Below are positions 44,699 through 56,128 of a stretch of 64,000 nucleotides of DNA, piece by piece (within the stretch, counting starts at the first letter, position 1; every line of letters begins with the position of its first letter). The notes below the pieces were generated by a model. It saw nothing but the letters and a program-made list of their open reading frames with translations. It was not told the origin of the DNA and did not search any database. Origin of the DNA: Lepraria neglecta (Eukaryota > Ascomycota > Lecanoromycetes > Lecanorales > Stereocaulaceae); assembly GCA_033220425.1 (NCBI GenBank), contig CM065653.1, positions 2,170,001-2,234,000 on the forward strand, read 5' to 3'. The translations under genes were made by a program, and so were the position numbers.

Positions 44699-47219
44699 CT
44701 AGATTCGGACAAAGTTATTCCCAAACCCACTCAGCATTACCGTTGTCATTATCATCATTATTATACCCAGGGCTTCCGATTGGACCCCAATCTTGTTCCT
44801 ACTCCCTTGAAATGGTTTCGCACTCCCAGAACTCCCCCCGGTATTATTCTGTGTCTGAATCGAGCCCGCTGAGCCAGCTGTAGAGGGTGCCGCAGGCCCG
44901 CCATTCAATCCCGATAAGTTAAAGCCACCGATGCCAGATGCCGAAGAAGATCCAGCACCCTCAGGGGATATCGTCGACATCGGCTGCAAGGACGGCAAAG
45001 GGACTGTTGCCGTGCCTGCCACTAGCATACTATTTCCAAGGGAAATCGGAGTACCTACAATTGTGATAGCCGGCGCGTTTGGAGTCAAGGTCTTACCGCC
45101 AATAGAGATGCCATTGGAGAGTTGCTGGATGACCAGGCTGTTTATAGTTGTCACTTGATCTGGGATCGAAGGCTAGTGAGGTAGAGGTAGGGAGACCGGA
45201 ATGGAGCTAGTGCCCATCACGAGATTAGATGGATTTAGTGATATTGGGGTGCCGGACACGGTGATTGGTAGTGCACCTGGAGTAAGGATGGTGCTGTCAA
45301 TCGCCACATCATTCGGAAGGATTGTAACAGGATTGCCTCCAGCAGTAACTGGAGCTGAAATTGAAGGGGGAGGGAGAAGATCCTGGATTGTTGAGGAGCC
45401 CAGCATTAGTCCTCCGTTCGCGTCTAGAGCAACGGGCGTACTAGAGATGAGTATCAGATCTCCCCTACGGGTTACTGATTCTTCGTCGACTAAAACGACG
45501 CCGGGTGAGGGTAATCCTTGCATCGTATTTCCAGCTGCTGAAGTTGCGAATAGTGCTGTTGCTAGAGCATTATTGTTGACTGGGGACGTAGACGGAGACA
45601 CTGGAAGCGGTAAAGCATGCGCCTGCCCGTTTACCATGATTTTTGAAGCCGTAGGGTCCATTGATACCTTTTGAACCTCGATCTGAACGGCTGAGGCACC
45701 AGCTTCAATACTTAATCCTGCTACAACGACTGAGCTTGGATTAATAACGGTTGCTGGAAGAATCTGTCCTCCTGCAATGGTGATCGCGAAGGAAGACTCT
45801 GTGGTCGAAGGCTCGGTAGGGTGGCTAGTAGGGTCTTGAAGATGTGGCAGATCAGCGGTCGGATCTCCTGTTGACCCAGGATCTACCACTGTTTTTGAAT
45901 CAGGAGGATCCTTTCCCGGTCCGATGACTGCTAAAGGTGTGCTTGGAGGCGCTGTTTCCAACGGTAGAGGTTGTGAAGCTGAAGGAGCTGGTATAGCGAT
46001 CCCCGCGGAAGCTATTGAACTCGGACTGCTGGGTGGAACTGGAACTAAACCAGCAGCTGGACCTACTGTGCGTGGGGGGTCGAAGACCCCGTTAATATTG
46101 CCGTCAAATACAGGAGTACTGCATTTAGCCCACGCCGGGTCGGCATTTTGTAACCCAGCGTTATACACGAGTAGAGGGTGGCAATGAATCTGATCGTAAG
46201 CAATCGAGTTTATCAGGTATTGATTCCGCGGCCGAGAATGAAGGAGCGGCGAAATTGGTCGAACTACAATTAGGGGAAATTGAGGCAAAGTTGACAGTCT
46301 GCACATCTAGTTGATACGGGGCGGTACCACAGCTCTTTATCTCGGATTGGGCGTAAGATAATGTCAAGCTGGCATGACTAGAGCCTATTGTACCGCTGAG
46401 GCCGCCGGAACCACAGTCACCGGTCGCGGAGATCCCTTTGTATACTAGATAAACGGAGGGTGAATTACTGAAACAGATATAAGCAAGAAGCTGTATGAGG
46501 TGATCGGGCTTGAGCTTACTAGGTAAATCCGTCTGGTCCGACGAAAGTAGTGATGTTAGGCAAGGGTGCCGGAGTGGGCCAGTAGAACATCTGGACAGCT
46601 GAAACTTGGATTTCGCAATAAGGGTTGCAGCATGGCGAGGTAATTGTAGGCGACATGTTGGGTAGCCGGATTGACTAGGGTTCGCAGCTCAGCTACTGTA
46701 ATTCGCTTTCTCAAGGGAAAGGCAAAACTCCTTTGAGCTGTCATGAAGATCGGGAAAGAAGGGAGCATAGTCATGACCGTCAGTACCAGTGCCACCGGCA
46801 CCGGGATCAGCAGAATAACCGTAAGCCCAGTTCGCACACCAGTAGTCTTCGAATGACACAGAGGTACAGGTCGCTGAGTTAATTAAGGATGTCTTATTGA
46901 CTCCAGGGACAGTGCCACCAGTGCCTGATGGCGCAATGTTGGTTGATGTAGGACTGGCTGATGTGTTGAGTGACGCAAAGTCTTTGGTAGGTACTTCTGT
47001 CAGCGGGTGGCCAATCAACATAATGATGAGCGCCTACAGCTCGAGCAGTTCACAAATGGGTCGGGGGTCTGCGTAGTATAGATGCGCAAAGGTTTCCAGC
47101 TCCGCGGATTCCAGGCCGCCGTCGCCGCGAACATAAGGGTCAGAACAATAGCTCCGCTTCCTATATGAAGCAGCATCAATGAGGGTCAGCAGAAGTATGA
47201 GTTGTAAAATGGTTGCCAT
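44699..47219 (-). pseudogene. Repeat-containing surface protein, paralog B, broken
   Basis: The ATG at 47219 begins a signal peptide (MATILQLILLLTLIDAA). Coding stretches follow: EDYWCANWAYGYSADPG, then CNPYCEIQVSAVQMFYWPTP and GPDGFTY, interrupted by an intron at 46519-46468 (GTAAGC, TTTCAG) in the same place and phase as in paralog A. After it come YLVYKGISATGDCGSGG, then DPAWAKCSTPVF and a Pro/Ser/Thr-rich region. The C-terminal units follow (TPGALPITVSGTPISLNPS; TPNAPAITIVGTPISLGNS). The end is hydrophobic (LGIIMMIMTTVMLSGFG), suggesting a GPI or membrane anchor. Two in-frame TAG codons (near 47035 and 45174) and frame changes near 46690 and 46200 break it. Probable extracellular or cell-wall protein; function unknown. 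Confidence 0.6.
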
Positions 47220-48092
47220 CTCGAATGATATAGGTGTAGAGTGTTAGTATGGAGGGAGTGGGCAGCTGGAACAGTCATTTTTTGAAGATTCTTGTGGTAA
47301 GTCATCTAGAATACAATATTGGCTTGCGAAGGACCCTTTGGAAGTATTTACACCGCCTTCCACGAAAGATTGTTCATCCATGCAAACAGGGGCATTGAAA
47401 CAACCTGCACGGCGCCTAATGCCATTATTAACTCACCAAAAGCATTAATGCGCCGACATGCAGCCAATGCATAGCGAGGTCTCCACCGCAAAGACGCCTG
47501 TCAATCCGCAAGCAAGCGCAAACGCGCGTTTATAACCTACGAAGCCGATGAATCTGGTATTCCATCTCTTATCCCTTCCTTGTGGGGGGACGCAGTACGC
47601 TAGACAGGGGCATCATGCAAGGACTGTGGTTGGTCAGATCACACTCCGCTGCCTAGCACGATGTTGCTTAGGGGAAATGGCAATAATAGTGACTTTTACT
47701 CAACGGTGTTGATGGCGCTGAAATTGATCTCAACTTGATTACATAAAGTTTTTTACAGACGTTCTTGAGAGGGAATCCATGTACGATTGTTGAAACTAAA
47801 GGTTGACAGATATATTGCTTTTTACGACAATAATGGGAAGCGAGACAACGCTGTATGACTTCCTTTTTCTTCATGATCGATGCGACTGGCGACAAGAATG
47901 ATGTCACAGGTTTTCGAAGGATCATCTTGGACCAGGGTGTTTCAGCTGGCGCTTCCTCATCACTCCAAGTTTTACCGCCAGCCCCCCAAACATTTCAGGC
48001 ACCAGCGGATTTTGGCTTGCATTTATTCCACAACACCAAGTGCTTTTCCCTGTCTTACTATTTATTGTCTCTGAAGCCGTTACACGCCTAGC
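47220..48092. other. Shared promoter region of divergent genes
   Basis: Nothing coding recognised. It separates the start of paralog B (leftward) from the start of the zinc-finger gene (rightward). Confidence 0.5.
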
Positions 48093-49533
48093 ATGTCTTC
48101 AGTTCCAGCTGATCCCTCGTCTCGGCCAGGAACGGCTTCTGCGTCTTCTTCCATTGATGATTTTAGCTCAGAATCGGAACATGATGGGACAACGCGAAAG
48201 AGAAAGACAGGCCCACTCAATGACGACGGAACGAAAATGAATCGCGTTGAAAGAACAGCTTATTATAGGCGACTTCGCAACGAGCTACTAGCAGAGATGG
48301 CGGAAGCAGAAGCATTATCCCCAGAAGCAAGGGCACAGAAGCAGATCGATGAACAATCTAAATCGATCCTAGAGCACCTCAAACCACGTTACAGCCCAAA
48401 TATGAGTAGAACAGAGGTACATATCGACCATCGCCCCATGATCATCGTGCAAATAGCTCCAGACCATCACACAGGCGCGAGGTGCCGACTCTGGGGCTGC
48501 GGGGACACAATAAAGCCTTATTCCTACCGCTTAGCGATCAGGCCAGGCATGGAAAACTTTAGGCACAGTCCTGGTAAGTTTTGATTACTATATGCGTGAG
48601 AAATCACTGACGGTCACAACTAGACTACTTTCACGTTGAATGCCTCGAGAAGCTGCTGGATCTCTCCTCTCCCGATATCCTACCACGACTCCTTCCTGAG
48701 TACATTGCCAACAGAGACTACGACTATCTTCTCGATAGTGGGGCTAGATTCATAGTCGTTGAATGGATAAAACGGGTCGAGAAGGTCCTCGAGGAAGGTC
48801 AAGCAGGTGAAGACCCCGCGTTAGCGACAAAGGAACCAGTGGGTTCGTCAAAGTCTCCTGCTCACCAGGAAGAGACAACGAAAATAGCGCCTAGAGAAGG
48901 GCTACAGATGACCATTGATGAAGCCGACTCGAAAGTAGCCGGCCCATCCACTGTCGTAGCCGCTGAAAAGGATGACCTTTCTCTCACGTCCCCGTTCCAT
49001 GGGAAGAAAAGGCGCCATTCACCATCCTCAGGTGGCTTTAAGCGAAGGAAAACAGATGATGAGCTCATTGGAGACCAAATTCGAGCTCTTAACCAACAGA
49101 CTCAAGATGGCGAACAAAAGCGGCCCCTCGATCCGGCAGTACTAGAAGAGATCGCAAATCGATCTGTTTCAACAGACAATGAATACGGAAGTGACGACGA
49201 GGTTGCACAACCCTGGGAAATTTTTGACTACCTACCATCAACCGAAGATGCTGATTTGAGGGACCGTCATGCTCTAAGCTCTGCGTTAATGCGTTGGAAA
49301 TTCGAAAAGGTGAGCTTGAAAATGCTGCAGAGGATAATCGACTTTTGCGTCATTATAGTACTGCTTTACTGACATTTTGAAAGTTCCTTGCCAAGACCGA
49401 GGACTCGGAGCTGCCTGAGAGATGCATCGAGGATAAGCAAAGGCTTGGCAAGAAGACCATTGAGGCCATCAGACGTGAGTCGAATGTGAGGGTGATGGTA
49501 GGTGGTCCACATAGTCTTTGGAGCAATCCTTGA
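48093..49533 (+). CDS. PARP-like zinc-finger protein
   Basis: Three exons, 48093-48573, 48624-49309 and 49384-49533, with introns of 50 and 74 bases (donors GTAAGT and GTGAGC), give 438 residues. The N-terminal 110 residues are Ser-rich, basic and coiled-coil-like (YYRRLRNELLAEMAEAEAL). Residues 125-170 carry Cys131 and Cys136 (CRLWGCGDTI), then YRLAIRPGM, then His164 and Cys167 (YFHVECLEKLLDL). This resembles the zinc site of PARP-type fingers, although the first pair is spaced C-x4-C rather than C-x2-C. The rest is charged, with a likely nuclear signal (GKKRRHSPSSGGFKRRK). A nuclear, DNA- or chromatin-associated role is inferred. Family members I recall are fungal-specific hypothetical proteins. 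Confidence 0.75.
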
Positions 49534-49792
49534 AAAAATGAGTAAAGGACATTCTCGGATTTTAGCTTAGCAAGGTTCTTTAACCAGTTTTAGAAGCTGT
49601 GAATTATGGTAGTAGCTTTTGGAAAGCTAAGGAACTTATTGGAGACCATTTTATCAAATACGTGCATTTTTAAAACTCCAATCAAACCCCGCTGATTGGG
49701 TCCATTGACTACCATGCATCGCTAGAATAACAATCAGAAAACAGGTCCCAAGTCTAAAAGCAAACGCAAACCCCAACTCCAAACTTTCTGGG

Positions 49793-50491
49793 ATGATGCA
49801 GCGAGCGTTCTGTGGCAAATCTATTTCAAAGAACCCAGCCAAGAGCTTCGTCATTGTGTATGTTCTACGGTTGCTTCACTCAAAAATTGGAATTACAGAA
49901 GCTAATACCTTATAGGTGCGTTGTACCTGAGGAAAATGGTAGCGTCAAGCCTGGAGAGTATTACATCGATCTCGTATGGTACCACGACTGCCCCACCTCT
50001 AGCAAAGAATTCACCGATTTCATGAACTATATCCACGTACACCGCCATCTGAGCACGCTTCCACCTGGCGAGATTAGCCCAGGGGTGTGGGAGAAGCAGC
50101 AAGCTTACGGTCAGAGCATACTAGCTGCTCCAATCAGAGAGCTCGTAGACAAGGGTTCATTACTGCTATTGGCGACTTTCAAGCAGCAAAAGCTTCTTTC
50201 TTCGACAAAAAGCTCCTACTCGTCGGTGATGCGATCGCACTGTTCCGATCGCACATAGCGCAGAGCACCAACCAGGCTGCCACTGATTGCTTGTTGTCAG
50301 AAAAGGTTCTCGGAGGCGATATCGATATGTTGGAATGGGAGAAAAAGCTGATGCAGTACGAACATCTTAGGCGGCTAAGAAGCAATGTTGTTGGTACGGA
50401 GCATCTTGCGGGGTACTTGATGCGCATTCCGGACGATTTTATGATCTACCCTCAGCAAGGAATGTCAAGGAGCTGGAAATTCATGAATTGA
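49793..50491 (+). pseudogene. C-terminal fragment of an FAD-dependent monooxygenase
   Basis: Two exons, 49793-49857 and from 49916, joined across a 58-base intron (GTATGT, TTATAG), give NPAKSFVIVCVVPEENGSV and then PGEYYIDLVWYHDC. Near 50155 the coding signal changes phase and continues GDFQAAKASFFDKKLLLVGD, then AIALFRSHIAQSTNQAATD. The GD motif (LLLVGDA) and the following helix are those of PHBH-fold aromatic-ring monooxygenases, such as 2,6-dihydroxypyridine hydroxylase-like proteins. The N-terminal half with the GxGxxG FAD-binding motif is absent, and the stretch begins only about 260 bases after the zinc-finger gene. It is therefore a truncated and broken gene. The frame end is WKFMN at 50491. 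Confidence 0.6.
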
Positions 50492-50537
50492 TTGGCACTA
50501 AATACTTGAGCTCGAAAGTAGCGGGGGCGGGATACTG

Positions 50538-52451
50538 TCAATCAGAATTCATCGACTCCAGTACCTTCCTCCTCTTATCTCTCGCTTGAGCGGCGGAGCT
50601 CCATTGGCCCTTTTCTAGTAACCATCCTTCCAAGGTTGTAAGCCAGTACATGACTCGACCTTGCCGTTCCGACCCGGTCAAATCAATCGCTTCACGGAGA
50701 GTTGACTCCGCTGACTTCGTTTCTCCAAGAGCGTGCTGAGATATTGCTATAATATAAAGAACTCTAGGCTTAGAAATGGCTCCTATTCTCATTAATTGAG
50801 CTTGAGCGAGTTCTTGGCCCAATTTCTTGGCCTTGAGGTATTTGTGCTTGTTGAGGCAATGATGCGCTAACCCAAAACGAACATACCAAGTCCGAACGTC
50901 AAGCGATCCTAGATCGTTCTCGCAATTGCCCAGCAAATCTTGCAGCCATTCTTCCTTTCGTGTTCTATCTTCGAAAAACATCATACGAGCATTCAGTGTT
51001 GAACGATGCATAGGACCAAGGAAGGTTTCGAAGTGGTCGGCTACACTCCCCTTGCATCTACCAAGAATGTCGTTGGACTCTGACGGATCCACCGAAGTAA
51101 GCCACCCGGAGATATAACAGATAGGGTGCTCATTGCCTAATAGTACCTCTGCCATAGCAGAGTACTGTCGGAGTATAGCCATTGCTATCTCATTTCTCCT
51201 TTGGCGACGGACATTAATAATAAGTGTAAATAGATAAAGAAGAGTCATAGGATGCTCGGCTAAGAGGATCTTCTTGATTCCAGCAGTGGCTGAGATTAAT
51301 GTCTTTCCTGCCTCCGAAAAGGATTCATTTGCGAAAAGCCTACAGGCCAGCCGACATTGATCGGAAAGCATAGTCAGATGGAGCAATCCACGGTTTGGAA
51401 CTTTGGTGGTTCGGCAATTGCGAAACCCTTCGCCAGTTGACCTCCATGTCCCAGATTCGAAGGAGCCTTGAAAGTAAACCCAGATACTGGCAAAAATGCG
51501 CTCTGGAATCGCAAGCACCTGCGGCGTCATGATCGGACGAAGTACCGGAGTAAAAGATTCCACAGTCCAAGGAGTTGCAGGAGAGAACACCGGAGTGAAG
51601 CATTCCACAGCCTCAGGAGTCGCAGAACCTGTCGGTTGAGCGATGACATCGTCAATCGATATTTTTTTCCGATGAAAGTAGCGAACCACGTCTGCGTAAT
51701 CCACCTGTCGATCGCGAGTGCGGTAAATGGAGCGTTTTCCTTGGTCCAATCGCTGCTTGTTCTTGTGTACAATCGCTCTCATCTCGTTCTCTTTATTGTT
51801 CTTCTTATCCAGGCCCCATTGCTTGATTCGCATTTTGTACATCTTTACCCTATAGGACGTCAGTGATATCGGAGGCAAAGAACACGGTATAAGGTAAAAT
51901 ACTTACGTTGCTCTGAAGTCATACTCGCTTTCCATAAATTTCATGACCTCTGGTAGCGTTCGCTTGGCGTAAAGCTTTGTGATGAGTGCTCGGTGTTTAT
52001 TCCAGTCTCGTTTAGAAATCGAGCCTTTTGGATTCGCACTAGTCGTAACCCACGAGGTGCGGACGTTGTTGGAGGAGTAAGTATCCGATGCCATTACGTC
52101 AGACTGGAACGGCACAGGGACTGGTCTAGAAGCAAACCGATAATTGGAGAAACTCAGTGACTCAAGGTGGTTCGGGTTAGTGCCAGATACCGCAGTCGGG
52201 GTGTCCACTCTGTAGGGTGGCCATGATAGAGTTGCCCTCGGGTCAGGCTGAAAGGATGCAAGGGATGGGCTAGAGGTAAATGGGCGATTGGGCAAGCTCA
52301 ATGAATCGAAGTGATCCACGTTCGCAGCAGACATAGCCAGTAATGTGTGGACGTCGTTGGAAGAGTGCAATGTAGTTGCTATTGTATCGGGCTGAAAGGC
52401 TTCCGACGACGGGCAAGAATGGAAGTAGATGGATGATCCAGGAAGCTCCAT
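50538..52451 (-). CDS. Clr5-domain protein with TPR-like C-terminus
   Basis: Two exons, 52451-51907 and 51849-50538, with a 57-base intron (GTAAGT, CTATAG) placed inside the Clr5 domain, give 618 residues. The Clr5 domain spans about residues 147-200 (SKRDWNKHRALITKLYAK, TLPEVMKFMESEYDFRATVK, then RIKQWGLDKKN). The first 140 residues contain three imperfect units marked SSNDVHTLL, VDTPTAVSG and SSNNVRTSW with SLSLPNRPF or SLSFSNYRF between. The C-terminal 350 residues are helical and TPR-like, as in many fungal Clr5 proteins (LAHHCLNKHKYLKAKKLGQE, then ISQHALGETKSAESTLREAI). Clr5 proteins are named for a fission yeast silencing factor; nuclear function here is inference. The start ATG is the first in frame after stops. 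Confidence 0.85.
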
Positions 52452-53349
52452 AAGTCAACGTGACTCCGTGGTAATGCTTTGAGGGCTACGATGCGATGAT
52501 CGATGATGAGTGGTACAAGCTTGAATTGGCTCTGACGGCAAATTTGTAAAAAAGGTGAGGAGCAGGGCTGCTTTCAAGCAAAAGAACATAAGTAGTGAGG
52601 CTACCTCAGGCACCCTACAAGCCGCGGTTTCGGTTGATTGGACGAACAGAAGTTCCATGCATAAGCCCAAGGGCTAGCCGAGGTTGGTTAGCTCATCCGC
52701 ATCAGAAGTCCCACGCACAAGGCATTTTAAGGCAACTACGGTCGACTGCCAATTACCGTTCAATAATGCAATATACTAGCATGACCCCCATCTTCTCCGG
52801 CTAATGGCCCCTGCGATAAAATCCATCCTCGAGCGCCCTCGGTTACACGCTAAGGACCCAGATGCTGAAATGGCTAGGCTTCTTGTCTCCTTCCAATCCA
52901 GTGCCATTTACAGAAGTTCCTTGCCAAGGAATACCTGTCGTGTGTGACAGCCTCTGCCTTCCCGTGCGTCATACATACAACACGCTCTTTACAGAGGTTC
53001 CTTGCATATGGCTTCCTATGATTTATGGCTGCGTCTAGCTCCTCATCTATTCTGCCAATGGGTAGTGTCTTACATAAGTTCCTTACAGATAGCTATTTCC
53101 GTAGTTCTACCAATAGAGACGATTTCGCAGAAGTTCCACGCAGGTGGCTTTTACCGTTCAAAACACCAACAAAATAGTCTTTACAGAAGTTCCTCGCAGA
53201 CGGCTACCACTCAGTTTGGTAGCCTACTCTTGGCTGATGGCTATAAATCGGGATCATAGGATCCTGTTGATAGAAGAAACAGAGGATCTTCAACAAACCT
53301 ACAAATCTCCAGACCCAAAAGGATTCGTCGCTCTTCTCTCAAGCAGCAA
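52452..53349. repeat. Dispersed direct-repeat array in intergenic DNA
   Basis: Seven imperfect copies of a motif near CTTTACAGAAGTTCCTTGCA, often followed by AGANGGCT, occur on the plus strand. The AGTTCC core begins at about 52651, 52707, 52915, 52996, 53077, 53132 and 53188. Spacings are 56, 208, 81, 81, 55 and 56 bases. The array lies between the divergent Clr5-TPR gene and the small gene at 53350. It is not open in one frame throughout, so it is probably not coding. Confidence 0.6.
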
Positions 53350-53704
53350 ATGATTCCGCAATCACAAACAACAAAGACTACCATGTACAGCAATAAGCTT
53401 AACAACGAGGTTTGCACCCCATTGCGAACATCAATGGAATCTTGCCTTTTAATAACGCACACAGGTGTATTACTCCACCGTTGCAAAAGATAACATCTCC
53501 AACAAAGCTACTCACGGCTCTCTGACGTCTACATCAACCAGCATCGGCAAAGCTGCGACTTCTTCCCAGTATCGTGGAGGTTCCTCGGGCCACAATCCCG
53601 GCACGAGCTCAAGCAACGCACAACTCGAAGCTTGGGCCTTGAAAAAGTGGCAGGAGCCGGCACCACGAGATGAGCGGTGGAACCCAGGAAGCTGGAGGTT
53701 TTGA
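53350..53704 (+). CDS. Small hypothetical protein, 99 residues
   Basis: Two exons, 53350-53409 and 53465-53704, with a 55-base intron (donor GTTTGC, acceptor ACACAG), give a 99-residue Ser/Thr-rich protein starting MIPQSQTTKTTMYSNKLNNE. Exon 2 reads VYYSTVAKDNISNK, then GGSSGHNPGTSSSNAQLEAW, and ends WNPGSWRF. There is no signal peptide, membrane segment or known domain. The splice and in-phase ATG support coding only moderately, and the donor is weak. A second ATG 33 bases in (53383) is possible. Small Ser/Gly-rich proteins with a Trp-containing C-terminal motif are common in fungi, but I assign no role. Confidence 0.45.
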
Positions 53705-54161
53705 ATCTATCTATTGTTAGTCTGGATGCACTCAGGCGTGTCAAAACGTCACTAACGACTTATATGGTCGTTCATCCTTGCCGGAGAGTATGTCAATAGT
53801 CCTATTGAAGTTGAGGACGGGATACTGGTGTAGCAATATTCGTTCTAGATGGTACCTGAGTCGCTGAATAGTTCGTGCAAGGCGACGTTGTAAGGCATCA
53901 GCTTTGGAGCTTGTGCTCTTAGCTGTGCGATGAATGTTTGTAAATTTCTTACAAAGAGGCTTGATTACATTACAACAACGAATGAATGGCTTCAACCGTG
54001 GCCATCTAGCCCACTCCTTCCAATGCATCGCCAAGGTAGACCGTGAAGAAGAAAAGCACATACGGATCGGTAACCAAGTCTAAGAGCAACAACGCCTATC
54101 AATGCATTCTCGAACCCGGAACGCCTAATGTAAATGCCTAAGCATCACGCCCTCAAGTACC
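53705..54161. other. Intergenic
   Basis: A minus-strand frame (54061-53741, 106 codons, very basic) has no recognised similarity and is not called a gene. Nothing else seen. Confidence 0.4.
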
Positions 54162-54979
54162 CTATTTATTCTTCGCAATATTGCACTTCTTCAAACAACT
54201 TTCAACCCCAAGCGCCACATTAGCTGGGATAGCAGCACGGAACTTATCAACGTCTCCACCCTCGAACGTGAAACCATTGCCAACTGCAGCTTCTACAGCC
54301 TCGGCGCCGAATCCGAAGAGAGTTTGCGCCTCCCTATGGAACACCCAAGTCAGCATTTCGGCTTTGTGATCAACTCAACTCGCAGAGCAGAACGAGAGAA
54401 GGCTTACTGTTGCACGCCGGGGTCTTCGCTCGCAAACCCAGCGACGAACAACGCGTCCGTGCAGTCGGGGTTCAATTCGGTGTGGAGAGCGCCCTGGGGG
54501 AAGACGGTCATTTGGTTTGTAAGAACGGTGTTGGTGATTGTCCGGGCGCCGTTTTCGAGCGTAAATTCCGCAACCAGGCTCCCCTTAACAACAACATTGA
54601 TCTCACTGCTCCTGGGATGAACATGCGGCGTATTGAACCCGCACGGGCCCAAAAAGCCCAATGTCATTGACACTCCCGTGCCTATCAATGGCGGGAATGA
54701 TTCTCGATCCGCGCGCACGGTGTGGCCGCCTTTTCCGGTCGTGAGGGTGTCCGAGGGGGGGTTGTTGAAATCGAATACGAAGTCTGAGTCGTTGGGGATG
54801 AGTTTTATGCGGTCGACGGCTTTGGGGGCGAGGATGAGGGATTGAATTAGCGAGAGGTTGTCGGCGGTGCCGTCGACGGTTGTGTTGGCTGCTGAGGGGA
54901 GAGGGGTGGATGATGTGGGGGCGGCGAGGGTGAGGAAAGGGACGAGGGTGAGGAGGAAGGCGGTAGTTGAGGAGTGCAT
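54162..54979 (-). CDS. Secreted cupin (germin/spherulin-like)
   Basis: Two exons, 54979-54408 and 54333-54162, with a 74-base intron (GTAAGC, CATAG), give 247 residues. The signal peptide is MHSSTTAFLLTLVPFLTLAA. The cupin core has the metal-binding motif GFNTPHVHPRSSE (His119, His121, Glu126) and a second histidine, His166, in FPQGALHTELN, the germin pattern for a manganese or similar ion. The C-terminal exon adds LFGFGAEAVEAAVGNGF and a Cys pair (ESCLKKCN). Proteins like this are extracellular. Some germin-like proteins have oxalate oxidase or superoxide dismutase activity, but which applies here, if any, cannot be read from the sequence. The splice is supported because it replaces a stop directly after VQQ by a family-like C-terminus. 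Confidence 0.85.
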
Positions 54980-56128
54980 GGTTGGTGGTGTGTAGAGGAG
55001 AATGTTTTGAGGAAAGGTTGAAAAGAAGTGGGTAGAAAGTGAGATGGATTAGTACTTTTGAGCGTGGATGAAGGATTTCCTTTATGCGATGGAAGTGCAG
55101 GATCTTGACTAGGAAAGGTGTACTGTGTTGAAATGATAATGAAACCCTCGCTTCCTCGGGAATAGGCAAATATATACAAAACCCACTACTCTCACCAGCT
55201 CTAATCTCACCATACTACTCTGCCCCACCGACCTAAAACTATATCAGGCACACCATAAGCAGTAAGAAAATGTTAAAAGGAAATAAAAGCATGTCTAATA
55301 CTACGCCCTTGCATGTATTGCACCTACCTACTTTCGCTTAAGGCTTTGTCAGCGACAGATTTGGGGTCCGAAAATACACCGTGGCTGAGCAGGGTAGAAG
55401 TTCGGTTATCTGAATAGTAGAGTTCTGCCTACTGCACAGCGACCAAGCTGTAACCCTTCCGAAAGGCTGTAATGCAGAAGAGGCTGAAACCTAAAGCGTT
55501 CCTTCGCGCTGACGGCCAAGAGGTTGGATTTTGGGCCCACGGGAACAGAGCTACGGACAAGAAGTGCACGTGGGTTTCGTAATGAGACAAACTGGGCGGT
55601 GAAAGATGACTGCTGTAACAGGAAAAGAGTAAACTCGACGGTCTGTGAATTGAGTGCTGATGTAAGCGAGGCATGCGCATGCCAACTCATCTTCAACACT
55701 GACTAAAATCTCACGCTGAACAAGGAGGTGATCGTCGAGAAACAAAGCAGGCAAAGGTCGGTATGGTCCTGAGAGGCTGTGAAACAAAATTAGATCTGGA
55801 TCTGGTAAATTAGATCTCGGTGTAACATCCGATGGTTCTGTGAAATGACGCTTAAGGCGCAAGCCTGGCTTGGCCTCACGTAAGCAGTAAGCACGAACGC
55901 AGGAACGTATTCTTACAACAGTGCCATTTAAAGACAGTCCATCGCGCAGCTAAGCAATCCAGGGAATCACGTCCTTTCAAAAACAGTATACTTTTCCTCT
56001 TACGTCGAAATGTAAGATGCCCATCTATGCTGACCCGGTAGGGCCCATGCTGATTTGACGCCAAGCGCCTTGACCCATACTTACAACGTAATCATGGCCA
56101 CCAGGTCTTCTCTATCGTCATGTGTCAT
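54980..56128. other. Intergenic, nothing recognised
   Basis: Includes the cupin upstream region, pyrimidine-rich on its coding strand, and the 3' flank of the BEACH gene. The open frames at 55406-55862 have no support. Confidence 0.45.

Noticed and set aside
53741-54061. 106-codon very basic minus-strand frame
   Set aside because: No recognised similarity, no intron and no regulatory context; may be chance.
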